From contig NZ_JAJOZE010000012.1 in the NCBI RefSeq assembly GCF_021166585.1, positions 43,015-107,014 on the forward strand: a stretch of DNA of 64,000 nucleotides, read 5' to 3'. The notes beneath the pieces are model-generated. The model was not told the DNA's origin and searched no databases. It saw nothing but the letters and a program-made list of their open reading frames with translations. Source of the DNA: Metabacillus kandeliae (lineage in GTDB: Bacteria > Bacillota > Bacilli > Bacillales > Bacillaceae). This document shows, piece after piece, positions 27,351 through 37,473 of the stretch. How positions within the stretch are numbered: position 1 is the stretch's first letter; each line of letters starts with the position of its first letter. The position numbers were made by a program, and so were the translations under genes.

Positions 27351-27411
27351 TTTATAAAACCTGCCTTTTACTGCTATTTTAAAACCGCTTTTTTCTGAAA
27401 CTTCCAAAACG

Positions 27412-27567
27412 CAAAAATCCCCATCTTCACGCTGGAAGATGGGGATGAATTCAATCCGTTCCTCTTCCTATCTCCCAGCGTCTGCTGCAAGAATTAGCAC
27501 CGTGCTTACTGTGTAAGTCGGTTGCCGGGCTTCATAGGGCCAGTCCCTCCACCTGCTCTTGATAAGA
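27412..27567 (-). promoter_or_regulatory. SAM-I (S-box) riboswitch with terminator, upstream of mtnW
   Basis: On the minus strand from 27567: CTTATCAAGAGCAGGTGGAG, then GGACTGGCCCTATGAAGCCC and GGCAACCG, the core of the S-box; P3/P4 partners appear as CACGGTGCTAATTCTTGCAG. A terminator hairpin CCCCATCTTCCAGCGTGAAG..ATGGGG with a T run (27445-27412) follows. SAM binding should terminate transcription, so mtnWXBD is induced when methionine/SAM is scarce. Confidence 0.95.
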
Positions 27568-27610
27568 ATTCTTTATGAAATTTTAGTCTGGCTTTGCCTT
27601 TTGCTTAACA

Positions 27611-27751
27611 GGCGCTTGCGCTTTTCTTCATTGTCTAGCTCCAGCCGCTAGCCCCTCGAGTCGCTTCGAAAAATCCCAAAAAGTCAAACCCGGACTTTTC
27701 GGGATTTTCCTCCAGCGCTTGTCGGGGCTGAACGAGCGGCTTCCGCTTTTC
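27611..27751 (+). repeat. Dispersed repeat family A, copy 1
   Basis: About 140 bases running from a CGCTTGCGCTTTTC edge through CAGCTCCAGCCGCTAGCCCC to GAGCGGCTTCCGCTTTTC. The centre is an inverted repeat, AAAATCCCAAAAAGTC facing GGACTTTTCGGGATTTT. The same element recurs at 53885-54038 (inverted) and 60939-61346 (tandem). No coding potential. Confidence 0.92.
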
Positions 27752-27818
27752 TCAATTGGATTATGACAAGAAACTCGTTTTCTGTCAATCCTATTTTCTT
27801 AATATTTTGATAGACGGA

Positions 27819-28994
27819 TTATTTGAACAGCTTTAGCTTAGCGATTCTTCCGGCTGCTTCCTGAATCCGCTTTTCTTCCGTGAGAAGCCCAATCCGGACG
27901 TATCCTTCCCCGTACCGGCCAAATCCGTTTCCTGCTGCCACAGCTACATGGGCGTGTTCAAGTAGATAGTCAGAAAAATCTTCTGAGGTAAAGCCTTCAG
28001 GGACCGGGAGCCAGGCAAAAAAGGAACCAGGCGGCGCTTGAAACTTCCAGCCGATCGCTGAAAAGGAATTGATAAATGCCTGCCTTCTGCCTTCATACAT
28101 TTGCAAAAGCTCTTTTACGCAATCCTGTTGCCCTGTAAGAGCAGCAGCAGCAGCGGTTTGAACGGCTCCAAAAAGGCTGACATAAAGATGATCCTGAAAC
28201 AAATTAATCGCTTCAATGACAGATGGATTTCCCGCAGCAAATCCCACTCTCCATCCAGCCATATTGAATGTTTTGGAGAGGGTGTAGATTTCAATGCCGC
28301 ATTCCTTTGCTCCTTCTGCCTGAAGAAAACTTACCGGTTTCTTCCCTTCATAACCGATTGCTCCGTATGCAAAATCGTGGATGACGCACATGCCGTTTTT
28401 CCCGGCAAGCTCTACCGTTTTATTGAAAAAATCCAATGATGCAACGGCTCCTGTCGGGTTGTTTGGATAGTTTAAAAACATTAATTTCGCTTTTTTCAAA
28501 GCTTCCTGATCTATTTGAGCATAATCAGGCAAATAACCGTTTTCCTCAAGGAGCGGCATAAATTCCATGCTTCCGCCGGCCATTTCAACACCTGACCAGT
28601 AATCAGGGTAGCCTGGATCGGGAACAAGTGCCGTATCCCCTGGGTTCATCAAGCATTGGGGGATTTCGACCAGACCCGCTTTTCCTCCAAACAAGATCGC
28701 AATTTCCTTTTCAGGATCCAGTTTAACGCCGTATTCCCTTTCATAGAACATGGCTGCCGCTTCTTTCAGTTCATCCTTGCCCCTGAACGGAGAATATTTA
28801 TGGTTGCTTGGATTTTCTGCCGCCTCTTTCAGTACATCAACTATATGCTTTGGCGTGGGCTTGTCAGGGTTTCCCTGACCTAAATTAATGACGTCATGGC
28901 CTTCAGCTATTTTTCTTCCCACCTTTTTTACAAGCCCTGCGAAAAACTGGGCAGGCAAACGGGAAAGCAGCTCTGACTGCTGAAAAGATTTCAT
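27819..28994 (-). CDS. mtnE: Methionine salvage aminotransferase MtnE
   Basis: PLP-dependent class I aminotransferase of 391 residues that converts 4-methylthio-2-oxobutyrate to methionine. N-terminal substrate-loop motif NLGQGNPDKPTP, NYPNNPTGAVA, and the PLP lysine in TLSKTFNMAGWRVGF. I chose the ATG at 28994 (MKSFQQS) with GAGAAGG upstream; a GTG three codons earlier is possible. Divergent from mtnU, 104 bases apart; no riboswitch in its leader was found. Confidence 0.95.
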   Translation of the reverse strand: MKSFQQSELLSRLPAQFFAGLVKKVGRKIAEGHDVINLGQGNPDKPTPKHIVDVLKEAAENPSNHKYSPFRGKDELKEAAAMFYEREYGVKLDPEKEIAILFGGKAGLVEIPQCLMNPGDTALVPDPGYPDYWSGVEMAGGSMEFMPLLEENGYLPDYAQIDQEALKKAKLMFLNYPNNPTGAVASLDFFNKTVELAGKNGMCVIHDFAYGAIGYEGKKPVSFLQAEGAKECGIEIYTLSKTFNMAGWRVGFAAGNPSVIEAINLFQDHLYVSLFGAVQTAAAAALTGQQDCVKELLQMYEGRRQAFINSFSAIGWKFQAPPGSFFAWLPVPEGFTSEDFSDYLLEHAHVAVAAGNGFGRYGEGYVRIGLLTEEKRIQEAAGRIAKLKLFK

Positions 28995-29098
28995 ATTAAG
29001 CACCTTCTCAAAAAATTCTTGAAATTCTAATCACAAATCTTATAGTGTTATTAAGGCGCTGTAAAGAAAAAAATGTTATTGGAGGAATTCTTACCTTG

Positions 29099-29893
29099 AT
29101 GAATCCCATTGCAGCTTGCATTCAGATGGATATAAAATTTGGAGATCCCGAATATAATTTCAGCCATGCGGAGGAAAAGATTGCTGAGGCCTGTGAAAAG
29201 GGGGAAAAGCCTGATTTTCTTCTGCTTCCCGAATTATGGACGACCGGGTATGACCTGGCACGTTTGGATGAAACTGCTGATCAGGAAGGAATTCAAGCAC
29301 AGGCGTTTATCAGCAGGCTTTCGCAACAATATGGAGTAAACATTATAGCAGGATCCATCGCTAAAAAGAGCCAAGACGGCATTACAAACACTCTTTATGC
29401 TGTGAATGCGGCCGGAGAAACAGTGCACGAATATTCCAAGCTCCACCTGTTCCGCCTTATGGATGAGCATCATTATCTCACTGGGGGAAATGAAAACGGG
29501 CTCTTTGAAATAGACGGCCTGAAGTCCGCCGGTCTCATCTGCTATGACATCCGTTTTCCCGAATGGGTGAGATACCACGCGCTTAATGGGGCAGAAGTTC
29601 TTTTTGTTGCAGCGGAATGGCCTGAGCCGAGGCTTGATCACTGGAGAACGCTTCTTCTCGCAAGGGCAATTGAAAATCAGTGCTTTGTTGTTGCGTGCAA
29701 CAGATCTGGAAACGATCCGAAAAACGCTTTTGCCGGCCATTCCATGATTATCGATCCTTGGGGGAAAGTGCTTGCTGAAGGAGACAGCAAAGAAGGCATC
29801 GTTCAGGCGGAGCTGGATCTTTCTAAAGTCAGCGAGGCCAGAAATAGAATCCCTGTTTTTGAGGACAGACTGCCTGAATACTACGAAAAATAA
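29099..29893 (+). CDS. mtnU: Carbon-nitrogen hydrolase MtnU (omega-amidase/nitrilase family)
   Basis: 264-residue nitrilase-superfamily protein with the E-K-C triad visible: E in LLLPELWTTGY, K in EYSKLHLFRLM, C in GLICYDIRFPEW. In methionine salvage its probable role is to hydrolyse 2-oxoglutaramate-type amides made by MtnE transamination. GGAGG at 29081 lies 13 bases before this ATG; the overlapping TTG at 29096 gives better spacing, so the start is uncertain by one codon. Lies between divergent mtnE and the mtnK riboswitch. Confidence 0.92.
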   Translation: MNPIAACIQMDIKFGDPEYNFSHAEEKIAEACEKGEKPDFLLLPELWTTGYDLARLDETADQEGIQAQAFISRLSQQYGVNIIAGSIAKKSQDGITNTLYAVNAAGETVHEYSKLHLFRLMDEHHYLTGGNENGLFEIDGLKSAGLICYDIRFPEWVRYHALNGAEVLFVAAEWPEPRLDHWRTLLLARAIENQCFVVACNRSGNDPKNAFAGHSMIIDPWGKVLAEGDSKEGIVQAELDLSKVSEARNRIPVFEDRLPEYYEK

Positions 29894-30003
29894 TTTTTTT
29901 CAGAAAAGGTTGACAACGTATTTGGCAGCTAGTAACATTCTCCTCAAGCGAGTTTTTATTGCACGGAACAGAACGCGTGCTTTACTAATTGCATATGTTT
30001 GAT

Positions 30004-30226
30004 CTCTTATCGAGAGTTGGCAGAGGGAATTGGCCCGATGACACCAACAGCAACCGACCGTAATCCCATTGTGAAATGGGGCGCTCTAAAGGCGCCGGAG
30101 ATATTCTCCGCAGGGCACGGTGCTACTTCCATCCGAATGGGTTTTTTTAAGCTTATTGGAGAGATAAGAGGCATGGAGTCCGACTCTTCAAGCCTCTTTC
30201 TCAATGAAAGGGGCTTTTTATTTTGC
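30004..30226 (+). promoter_or_regulatory. SAM-I (S-box) riboswitch with terminator, upstream of mtnKA
   Basis: P1 is CTCTTATC (30004-30011) with GATAAGAG (30163-30170). Inside are GGCAGAGGGAATTGGCCCGA and GACACCAACAGCAACCG, then CACGGTGCTACTTCC, matching the S-box core. P3 is enlarged by extra stems (CCCATT/AATGGG, GGCGC..). The terminator is AGCCTCTTTCTCAATGAAAG..GGGCT plus a T run (30191-30226). Expected to switch mtnKA off when SAM is high. Confidence 0.93.
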
Positions 30227-30244
30227 GCCCCGATAAATGACTGA

Positions 30245-31459
<1,215 letters not shown>

Positions 31460-31482
31460 AGGGAAATAAAGGAGGGCCATTC

Positions 31483-32529
31483 TTGGCTACAGTTCAAACA
31501 GCTATTCCGCGTTCCGTCATATGGGAGGAAAACAGCCTTTCCCTTCTGGATCAGCAAAAGCTTCCGCATATAACAGAATACTTGAAGATAACGAGCATGA
31601 AAGAGGTTTACGACGCGATTAAAACCCTGAAGGTCCGCGGCGCTCCTGCCATCGGCATCGCTGCGGCCTACGGTCTCGTGCTTGCTGCTTTTTCTTATGA
31701 AAACAGCCCGATCGATGAATTTTTAAAATCATTGAAAAGAGACGCTGATTACCTGGCTGGCGCGAGACCTACTGCTGTCAATCTCTCATGGGCGCTTAAC
31801 AGGCTTGTGGAAAAAGCAGGCAGCGCCCAAACGGCCAATGAAGCAAAAACGGATTTGCTGCATGAAGCGATCTGTATTCAGCTCGAGGATGAAGAAGTAT
31901 GCAGAACAATTGGAGAATATGGGCTGTCACTTTTTAAAAACGGCGACAAAATCATGACCATCTGCAATGCAGGCTCTATTGCGGCTGCGAAATACGGTAC
32001 AGCACTTGCTCCCTTTTATCTGGCTAAGGAAAAAAATATCAGCCTTGAGGTCTATGCCTGTGAAACACGCCCTGTCCTGCAGGGTGCAAGGCTTACGGCA
32101 TGGGAGCTGATGCAGGCCGGGGCAGATGTAACGCTGATTACCGATAATATGGCTGCCCATACGATCAAATCAAAGGGAATAACAGCGATCATTGCAGGGG
32201 CCGACAGGATTGCCAGAAACGGTGATGCGGCCAATAAAATAGGCACCTACAACCTCGCTTTGCTGGCGAAAGCCTTCAGCATACCGTTTTATATTGCTGC
32301 CCCTCTTTCTACTTTTGATTTTTCAATTTCTGACGGCTCCCTTATCCCAATTGAAGAAAGAGATCCGGAAGAAATTACAACTTTTGGAGGCGTTCGGATT
32401 GCTCCAGAAGGGGTAAAAGTATACAATCCTGCATTCGACGTTACCCCGAACGAGCTGATTACAGGGATTATTACGGAAAAAGGCATCCTTTCGGGAGATT
32501 TAACAGAAGCGATTGCAGAATTAGCTTGA
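31483..32529 (+). CDS. mtnA: S-methyl-5-thioribose-1-phosphate isomerase MtnA
   Basis: Aldose-ketose isomerase of 348 residues related to eIF2B. Motifs: [24 protein letters not shown] (catalytic cysteine), [34 protein letters not shown] (catalytic aspartate), and [14 protein letters not shown] start at 31483, preceded by AAAGGAGGGCC. Ends the mtnKA operon. Confidence 0.97.
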   Translation: MATVQTAIPRSVIWEENSLSLLDQQKLPHITEYLKITSMKEVYDAIKTLKVRGAPAIGIAAAYGLVLAAFSYENSPIDEFLKSLKRDADYLAGARPTAVNLSWALNRLVEKAGSAQTANEAKTDLLHEAICIQLEDEEVCRTIGEYGLSLFKNGDKIMTICNAGSIAAAKYGTALAPFYLAKEKNISLEVYACETRPVLQGARLTAWELMQAGADVTLITDNMAAHTIKSKGITAIIAGADRIARNGDAANKIGTYNLALLAKAFSIPFYIAAPLSTFDFSISDGSLIPIEERDPEEITTFGGVRIAPEGVKVYNPAFDVTPNELITGIITEKGILSGDLTEAIAELA

Positions 32530-32541
32530 ATTAAATAAAGC

Positions 32542-32584
32542 AAGGACTTGCCTCGGAATTTATCCATTTGGCAGGTCCTTTTTA
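32542..32584 (+). terminator. mtnKA terminator
   Basis: AAGGACTTGCC..GGCAGGTCCTT hairpin with a 17-base loop, then TTTAG. It also lies within the 3' end of a possible small gene on the other strand. Confidence 0.75.
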
Positions 32585-32694
32585 GGGGGAAGCTGCTCTA
32601 GCAGCTTCTTATTTTCTTTTGAAACGGCAAAGCCCATTGTTTTAACGGTCAGCTGTTTCTTGGGGTTTTCTGCTTTTCTTCGCAATGAGGCCAT
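32560..32694 (-). CDS. Possible small protein, 44 aa, unknown
   Basis: A short frame starts at an ATG with GCGGGG seven bases upstream and reads MASLRRKAENPKKQLTVKTM, then GFAVSKENKKLLEQLPPKKD and LPNG. It is strongly basic and has a smooth, protein-like composition. I do not recognise it. The reading frame ends inside the mtnKA terminator on the other strand. A weak case: one short frame, moderate ribosome site, no known relative. Confidence 0.4.
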   Translation of the reverse strand: MASLRRKAENPKKQLTVKTMGFAVSKENKKLLEQLPPKKDLPNG

Positions 32695-32780
32695 CCGCCA
32701 TCCCCGCTTCTAAGATGTGTTTGTTTTCAGTTTATCCAGAGAGCTTTCGAATCATGCCTGCCTAAATTAAGCTTTATAAA

Positions 32781-32867
32781 TTTGGCTCTTGATTCCGCTG
32801 CAGGCATCCGCTTTCCGCGGGCAGTGCTGGAGTCTCCCGTCTGACGCACCAATTAACAGGTGTTCAA
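32781..32867 (+). repeat. Dispersed repeat family B, copy 1 (diverged/truncated)
   Basis: Starts TTTGGCTCTTGATTCCG, then GCATCCGCTTTCCGCG and a GTCTCCCG segment, matching copies at 37358 and 46701; its right end (TTAACAGGTGTTCAAAAT) is diverged and lacks the AACATTCTC edge. Confidence 0.8.
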
Positions 32868-32900
32868 AATAAAAAAAACAGCCATAGCTGGCTGCTTTTT
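32868..32900 (-). terminator. Terminator of the SpoIISB-like gene
   Basis: AGCAGCCAGCTATGGCTG hairpin and an eight-T run on the minus strand, at the stop of the 68-aa gene. Confidence 0.8.
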
Positions 32901-33105
32901 AGTGGCCGCTGACAATCTCCAGCGCCTTTTTGTTCATTTTGCTTATATTTTTAAAAAACTCCGATTCTGGAACGGATAAGGACGGCTTAATTGGTTTTGC
33001 TTCCTTCAGCATTACACCTGGCCGCTGCTTTCCTTGTGCAGCAGGACGGGCTTTTAGCGGAAATCTGCGGTTTCTTCCAAACGAAGATCTGCTGCTGTCT
33101 GCCAT
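32899..33105 (-). CDS. spoIISB: Probable SpoIISB-like antitoxin, 68 aa
   Basis: Small basic, low-complexity, probably disordered protein (MADSSRSSFGRNRRF start; C-terminal part LSVPESEFFKNISKMNKKAL). A strong AAAAGGAGGAGG precedes its ATG. It lies 56 bases after a SpoIISA-like membrane protein gene, as spoIISB follows spoIISA. Known SpoIISB is 56 residues, basic and disordered, and wraps around the SpoIISA cytoplasmic domain. The similarity of sequence is weak (an S-V-x-x-E-S-x-x-F-K-x-N-like C-terminal stretch), so the call rests mainly on order and character. Confidence 0.62.
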   Translation of the reverse strand: MADSSRSSFGRNRRFPLKARPAAQGKQRPGVMLKEAKPIKPSLSVPESEFFKNISKMNKKALEIVSGH

Positions 33106-33161
33106 TATGCCTCCTCCTTTTTTAAGAGAGTGCTATAAGTATAATATACCATATTTTTCTT

Positions 33162-33950
33162 CTATAAACACATATACCATTCGAATACAAAAACCATGTT
33201 TAAAATGTTGAGAGCATCTATACCGTTGACCGGAACATCGTCACTCTTAACGGAAATCAGCATGTTATATGCACCATAAAAGGCAATAACGAACAGTTCT
33301 TCATCTTTCACAGGCAGGCTTTGGCCGTCCATCATTTCCTGTATCATCGCATTTCTTATTCCTGCTTCAATTGATAAATTATGCCTCATTTCAAGCATGC
33401 TGAAAGCTCCGCTTATATTCTCCCGCAAGCTTTCCTCTGATGAAGCATCATCAAAGAAGAAAAAGGCTGCTTTAAAGCCGAACGCATTCAAATATTGCTC
33501 CAGATATACAGTGAGCTCTGCTGCATAGCTGTCTTGATCTGAAGCAGGCGTTTTAGCTGAAAAATACCCTTCTGACTCTTGCAGAATCTGAGAATAGCAA
33601 ATGGACTTTTTTCCAATATAGCCAAGGGTTTCTTCATTCTTTTCTATCGTTTTTCTAATGGTGTCATCCTGCTGAAATTCGGCATTCCAAATTTTCAGGA
33701 TGTTCGGTGTCTGGTAAATCGACAAGTCGATAAATACAACAAAGACAGCCAGTACTGCGAGCTGCTCCCAGTTTTGGACATCCAATTCACCTGAAAGAAA
33801 ACCAGCACAAACACTTAATAGAAACAAGGCATAGAGAGTTTTTCTCAGCCTGCCTGCAGCAGCCGCAAACCGTATGCTTGAGATCCAGTAAAAAACGACA
33901 GTAAAAAGCAAATACAAAATAAGCAGTCCGAAAAAAACGGAATAAACCAA
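33162..33950 (-). CDS. spoIISA: SpoIISA-like membrane toxin, 262 aa
   Basis: Three N-terminal membrane helices (about 3-24, 37-55, 62-82) then a soluble domain of about 180 residues, the architecture of SpoIISA (248 residues), which permeabilises the membrane unless bound by SpoIISB. Shared features recalled from B. subtilis SpoIISA: RKT-(L/W)-Y-x-L-F-x-L after helix 1, W-E-x-x-x-V-A-V-x-F-x-x-I-D in helix 3, then T-x-x-x-I-E/L-E-x-N-x-E-x-L. TTG start at 33950, with GGGGGATTACGG upstream. It begins 25 bases after the DedA gene stop, so it may share that transcript. Confidence 0.75.
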   Translation of the reverse strand: MVYSVFFGLLILYLLFTVVFYWISSIRFAAAAGRLRKTLYALFLLSVCAGFLSGELDVQNWEQLAVLAVFVVFIDLSIYQTPNILKIWNAEFQQDDTIRKTIEKNEETLGYIGKKSICYSQILQESEGYFSAKTPASDQDSYAAELTVYLEQYLNAFGFKAAFFFFDDASSEESLRENISGAFSMLEMRHNLSIEAGIRNAMIQEMMDGQSLPVKDEELFVIAFYGAYNMLISVKSDDVPVNGIDALNILNMVFVFEWYMCL

Positions 33951-33975
33951 ACCGTAATCCCCCGTCCCCTATAGC

Positions 33976-34584
33976 TTAATGGCTTTTCTTCCGTTTAGTA
34001 TACCAGATGAAAACAGCGACGAGGATAAAAGCAAGAATAACATACACAACTTTTGAGTAAACGCCAATTGCATTAACAATTGTGCTCCATGAGTCTCCAA
34101 GTGCGGCTCCAAGGGAAATCAGCAGCGTATTCCAAATCAATGTTCCGATGGTCGAGAACAATAGAAAAACCTTTAAGTTCATGCCGGACATACCGGCTGG
34201 GATCGAGATCAGGCTTCGGACAAGCGGAATCATCCTGCAAAAAAGAACAGTCCAGGGCCCGTATTTATCAAACCATTTGTCTGCGCGGTGGATGTCTTTC
34301 TTTTTTATCCTCAGAATATGGCCGTACTTGTCCACTATTTTTTCGAGCCTTTCCACGCTGAGAACGCGGCCAATCCAATAAAGAATGACTGCCCCGGCAA
34401 TAGAGCCTGCTGTGGAAGCGATGATGACCCCTATAAGAGAAAGGTTGGAGTTCGTTGTCATAAAGCCGCCAAACGGAAGAATAACTTCAGATGGAATCGG
34501 CGGAAATATATTTTCAAGTGCGATGATCAGGAAAATGCCCGCGTATCCGTATTGCTCCATAAAGTGTGTAATAAATTCATTCAT
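33976..34584 (-). CDS. DedA family membrane protein
   Basis: 202-residue DedA/SNARE-associated family protein, likely an undecaprenyl-phosphate or phospholipid flippase-type transporter by current knowledge of the family. Motifs ENIFPPIPSEVILPFGG near the N-terminus and FCRMIPLVRSLISIPAGMSGM centrally. About four to five membrane segments and a basic tail YTKRKKSH. ATG at 34584 follows GGAGGGAAGAAAAACA. Could correspond to B. subtilis YkoX, though its position relative to ligD/ku differs here. Confidence 0.92.
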   Translation of the reverse strand: MNEFITHFMEQYGYAGIFLIIALENIFPPIPSEVILPFGGFMTTNSNLSLIGVIIASTAGSIAGAVILYWIGRVLSVERLEKIVDKYGHILRIKKKDIHRADKWFDKYGPWTVLFCRMIPLVRSLISIPAGMSGMNLKVFLLFSTIGTLIWNTLLISLGAALGDSWSTIVNAIGVYSKVVYVILAFILVAVFIWYTKRKKSH

Positions 34585-34752
34585 TGTTTTTCTTCCCTCC
34601 AGCATACTGCCCCTATTATTCGCCCGCATATCCTTTCTACCATACCCAAAAGAATGATCTGCTTACACTCTATTTACGCTAGAAAGGACAAACTGTTTCA
34701 TTTAAGTTATATGAGCGAATAGGAGAAGCAATGAACAGAACGGAAATATTCC

Positions 34753-34869
34753 TCATCTCTGATTCATCAGTTTTTCCTTTAAAGCCTGCTTCTGTTCTTC
34801 CGTTAAAATATGCAATTTTTCAAAAAGGCACGCGTAGCTGTAAATTTTTTGACTGCTGTTACTCTTCAT
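34753..34869 (-). CDS. Small protein, 38 aa, unknown
   Basis: Reads MKSNSSQKIYSYACLFEKLH, then ILTEEQKQALKEKLMNQR. TTGGAGGGATAACA before the ATG is an excellent ribosome site, and the composition is protein-like with a C-terminal amphipathic helix. The family is not recognised. It lies just upstream of DedA (minus strand) and downstream of kinE. Confidence 0.65.
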   Translation of the reverse strand: MKSNSSQKIYSYACLFEKLHILTEEQKQALKEKLMNQR

Positions 34870-34989
34870 TGTTATCCCTCCAATAAGTTTCCTAAGGTGA
34901 AATCTTTTTCTTATAGTAAAATTATATGGCTGTATGCTCAAAAGGTGACAAGCGGGATAAAATTTGACTTCCTAAGGGGTAAATAGTAA

Positions 34990-37200
34990 TTAGTCAGCTG
35001 TCTGCACGATCGGGAGCGTGATATAAAAGACCGTGCCCTTGCCTGCTTTGCTTTTCACATCCACTTTACCTTTGTGCTCCTCAATAATTTTAAAGCTGAC
35101 CATCAGCCCAAGGCCCGTGCCCCGCTCTTTTGTCGTATAAAAAGGTTCTCCAAGGCGTTTAATTTTATCTTTTGGGATGCCCGTCCCTTCATCTGCTATC
35201 ATGATTAAAAGCTGATTCCGGCTTTTTCTGGACAGCGTAATGGTGACGTTTCCTCCATTAGGCATGACTTCAATCGCATTTTTTACTATATTAATGAACA
35301 CCTGCTTCAGCTGGTTTGGTTCACAATAAATAGAGGGAAGATCTTTATCAGCATGAAGATGCATCTGAACGTTATTTAATATAGACTGTGCACCTAACAG
35401 GTCAAGAGTATGCTGCATAATTTTCAGCACGCTGTTTTGTTCATAATGCACGGCTTGCGGCTTGGCCAGGACAAGAAATTCAGTAATAATGGTCTCGATT
35501 CTCGAAAGCTCTGAAGTAATAACGTTAAAATACATAGAAAAATCCTCTTGCACACTTGCCTCCAGAAGCTGAATAAATCCCTTCAGCGCTGTCATCGGAT
35601 TCCTGATTTCATGTGCAATGCCTGCAGCAAGTTCACCGACAACACTGAGTGTGTCAGATTTTCTTAATCTTTCTTCAAGTGCCTTTCTTTCTGTTACATC
35701 TTTGAAAACAGCCAGATGCATGTTTTCATTAATATTCCTTTTCACGGAGTATTCGAGAATTTTTTCTGTTTCGTCTTTCAGTTTTAATACCGTTTCTCTT
35801 GAAAATTCATCCTTGCCTGCAGCAGTTTTTCTACGCTGTTTGGACTCTAAAGACTGGTCAGGGCTTAACAGGTCAAATAAGCTGACGGTTTCCCTGCTGT
35901 CCTCCATCTGGAGAATGGAAATGGCCATCGGGTTGGCTTCAAGAATCCGGCACTGGCTGTCAAACAGAATAATCCCGTCAAGACCCCCGTTGAACACCTT
36001 TCTGAATTTCTGTTCGCTTTCTCTAAGTTCCTTTTCCATCCGCTTGCGGTCGCTCACATTTCTTAAAATGGTGAGATGATGGCCTTCCATCACGTTCATT
36101 TTCGAGGTGAATTCCAGCTCCTTTTGCTGATTGTTTCCCATGATAAATAAAAGTTCTTCTCTAATGGCGCCGTTTTTCATATATTCTTTTTTAGCCGGAA
36201 AAAATCGCGGATCTTCACTGTCAATAAAATCCATCACATTGCAGGTTAACAGCTCGTCCATCGGCAGCTCAAATGTCCTTGATGCCGCATGGTTTGCTTT
36301 TTGGATCCTGCCTGAAGGTTCCCAAATAATAATGGCATCAATGGCATTTTCAAAAATCTCCCTGAATCTTTCTTCACTTTTAAAAAGCTTTCTCTCCATC
36401 GTCCTTTTTTCCGTAATGTCCCGCAGGATTGCCATAAAATAACCATTGACCATATTGGCCGCCGTTGTATGCTCCAATATCCGCTTTTGCCCGTGCTTCA
36501 GCTGAATTTCCAGTTCTCCCTTTGCTTTCCCGTTTTTCAGAAGCATGTCAAATAAGCTTTTCATGTTCCAATTCTTTTCTGCTATAAAATCGTCTAAGGC
36601 ATACTCCTGCAAATCTTTTCTTTGGATTTCCAAAAGGTTGCAGAAAGAAGAATTGGCATCAACAAATCTTCCGTTTCCATCAAATATGACAATGCCGTCA
36701 GCTGCGCGCTGAAATAAATCTTTAAACAGCTTTTCATTCATTGACTTTTCTCTCTCTAAAAGCTTTTTAGAGGAAACATCTTTTATCATCAGCAGACGGC
36801 TTTTCCCTGTAAAATGCTTCTCAAAGGAAAACTCTGCGAATTTTAACTTGCCCGAACTAAGCTTCAGCACTGTTTCTTTCGTGCAGGGTATGCTGTCAGC
36901 CATTTGTTCAATAAGCATTTTGCAGTCATCCTGAAAAACAACAAATTCCATAAAGCTGCGGTGTTCCAATTCCTCAGCAGAATATTCCAGCACCTTGCAG
37001 GCTGCTTGATTGACTCCAATTATTTCAAGAGATTCATCCAGTACAAAAAGGGCTTCCATTGATTCATCAAGAATTTTGCTGCAGCATGCCAGTTTTCCGG
37101 CAAGCAGGTGATTATCCCTTGCCAGCAGCCGATTTTCTTCTTTCAGCCTTTCAACTTCCTCTGTCAGCTTTTCCTCAGTTACTTCCAAGATTCGGCTCAT
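34990..37200 (-). CDS. kinE: Multi-PAS sensor histidine kinase, KinE-like (sporulation kinase)
   Basis: Cytoplasmic, 736 residues (KinE of B. subtilis is about the same size), no membrane segment. A short coiled coil (about 5-35) leads into four PAS domains at about 38-150, 162-275, 285-395 and 405-515. The H-box GIAHEIRNPMTALKGF and the ATPase motifs NIVKNAIEVMPNGG, DEGTGIP and GTGLGLMV follow. It should phosphorylate Spo0F in the sporulation phosphorelay. ATG at 37200 with AAGGGGGG upstream. Synteny with ykrP and mtnA supports KinE. Confidence 0.83.
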   Translation of the reverse strand: MSRILEVTEEKLTEEVERLKEENRLLARDNHLLAGKLACCSKILDESMEALFVLDESLEIIGVNQAACKVLEYSAEELEHRSFMEFVVFQDDCKMLIEQMADSIPCTKETVLKLSSGKLKFAEFSFEKHFTGKSRLLMIKDVSSKKLLEREKSMNEKLFKDLFQRAADGIVIFDGNGRFVDANSSFCNLLEIQRKDLQEYALDDFIAEKNWNMKSLFDMLLKNGKAKGELEIQLKHGQKRILEHTTAANMVNGYFMAILRDITEKRTMERKLFKSEERFREIFENAIDAIIIWEPSGRIQKANHAASRTFELPMDELLTCNVMDFIDSEDPRFFPAKKEYMKNGAIREELLFIMGNNQQKELEFTSKMNVMEGHHLTILRNVSDRKRMEKELRESEQKFRKVFNGGLDGIILFDSQCRILEANPMAISILQMEDSRETVSLFDLLSPDQSLESKQRRKTAAGKDEFSRETVLKLKDETEKILEYSVKRNINENMHLAVFKDVTERKALEERLRKSDTLSVVGELAAGIAHEIRNPMTALKGFIQLLEASVQEDFSMYFNVITSELSRIETIITEFLVLAKPQAVHYEQNSVLKIMQHTLDLLGAQSILNNVQMHLHADKDLPSIYCEPNQLKQVFINIVKNAIEVMPNGGNVTITLSRKSRNQLLIMIADEGTGIPKDKIKRLGEPFYTTKERGTGLGLMVSFKIIEEHKGKVDVKSKAGKGTVFYITLPIVQTAD

Positions 37201-37357
37201 ATGTGCATTCCCCCCTTCCGCTCTATCCAGCGAATACCATTTATTTCTACAAGGGACCCTATACTCCTCCAAAATCTCCTGAATTACACGGAGCCCGGAG
37301 TCAAAATGTTTCTTCCCATTTCGACATATTTTTATTTTATTTTTAGGTTCTATTAAA

Positions 37358-37473
37358 TTTGGCTGCTGGTTTCCGTTTCAGGCGTCCGCTTTCCGCGGAG
37401 CGGACTGAGCCAGGAGTCTCCCGCCTGGAACGTACAGGCGCTTAAAGATCAACATTCTCTTTTAACATAGCCT
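37358..37473 (+). repeat. Dispersed repeat family B, copy 2
   Basis: TTTGGCTGCTGGTTTCCGTT at the left, CAGGCGTCCGCTTTCCGCGG in the middle, and AGATCAACATTCTCTTTTAA..CATAGCCT at the right. Edges match copy 3 at 46701-46816. About 410 bases between kinE and the next gene hold only this element and the latter's upstream region. Confidence 0.9.
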
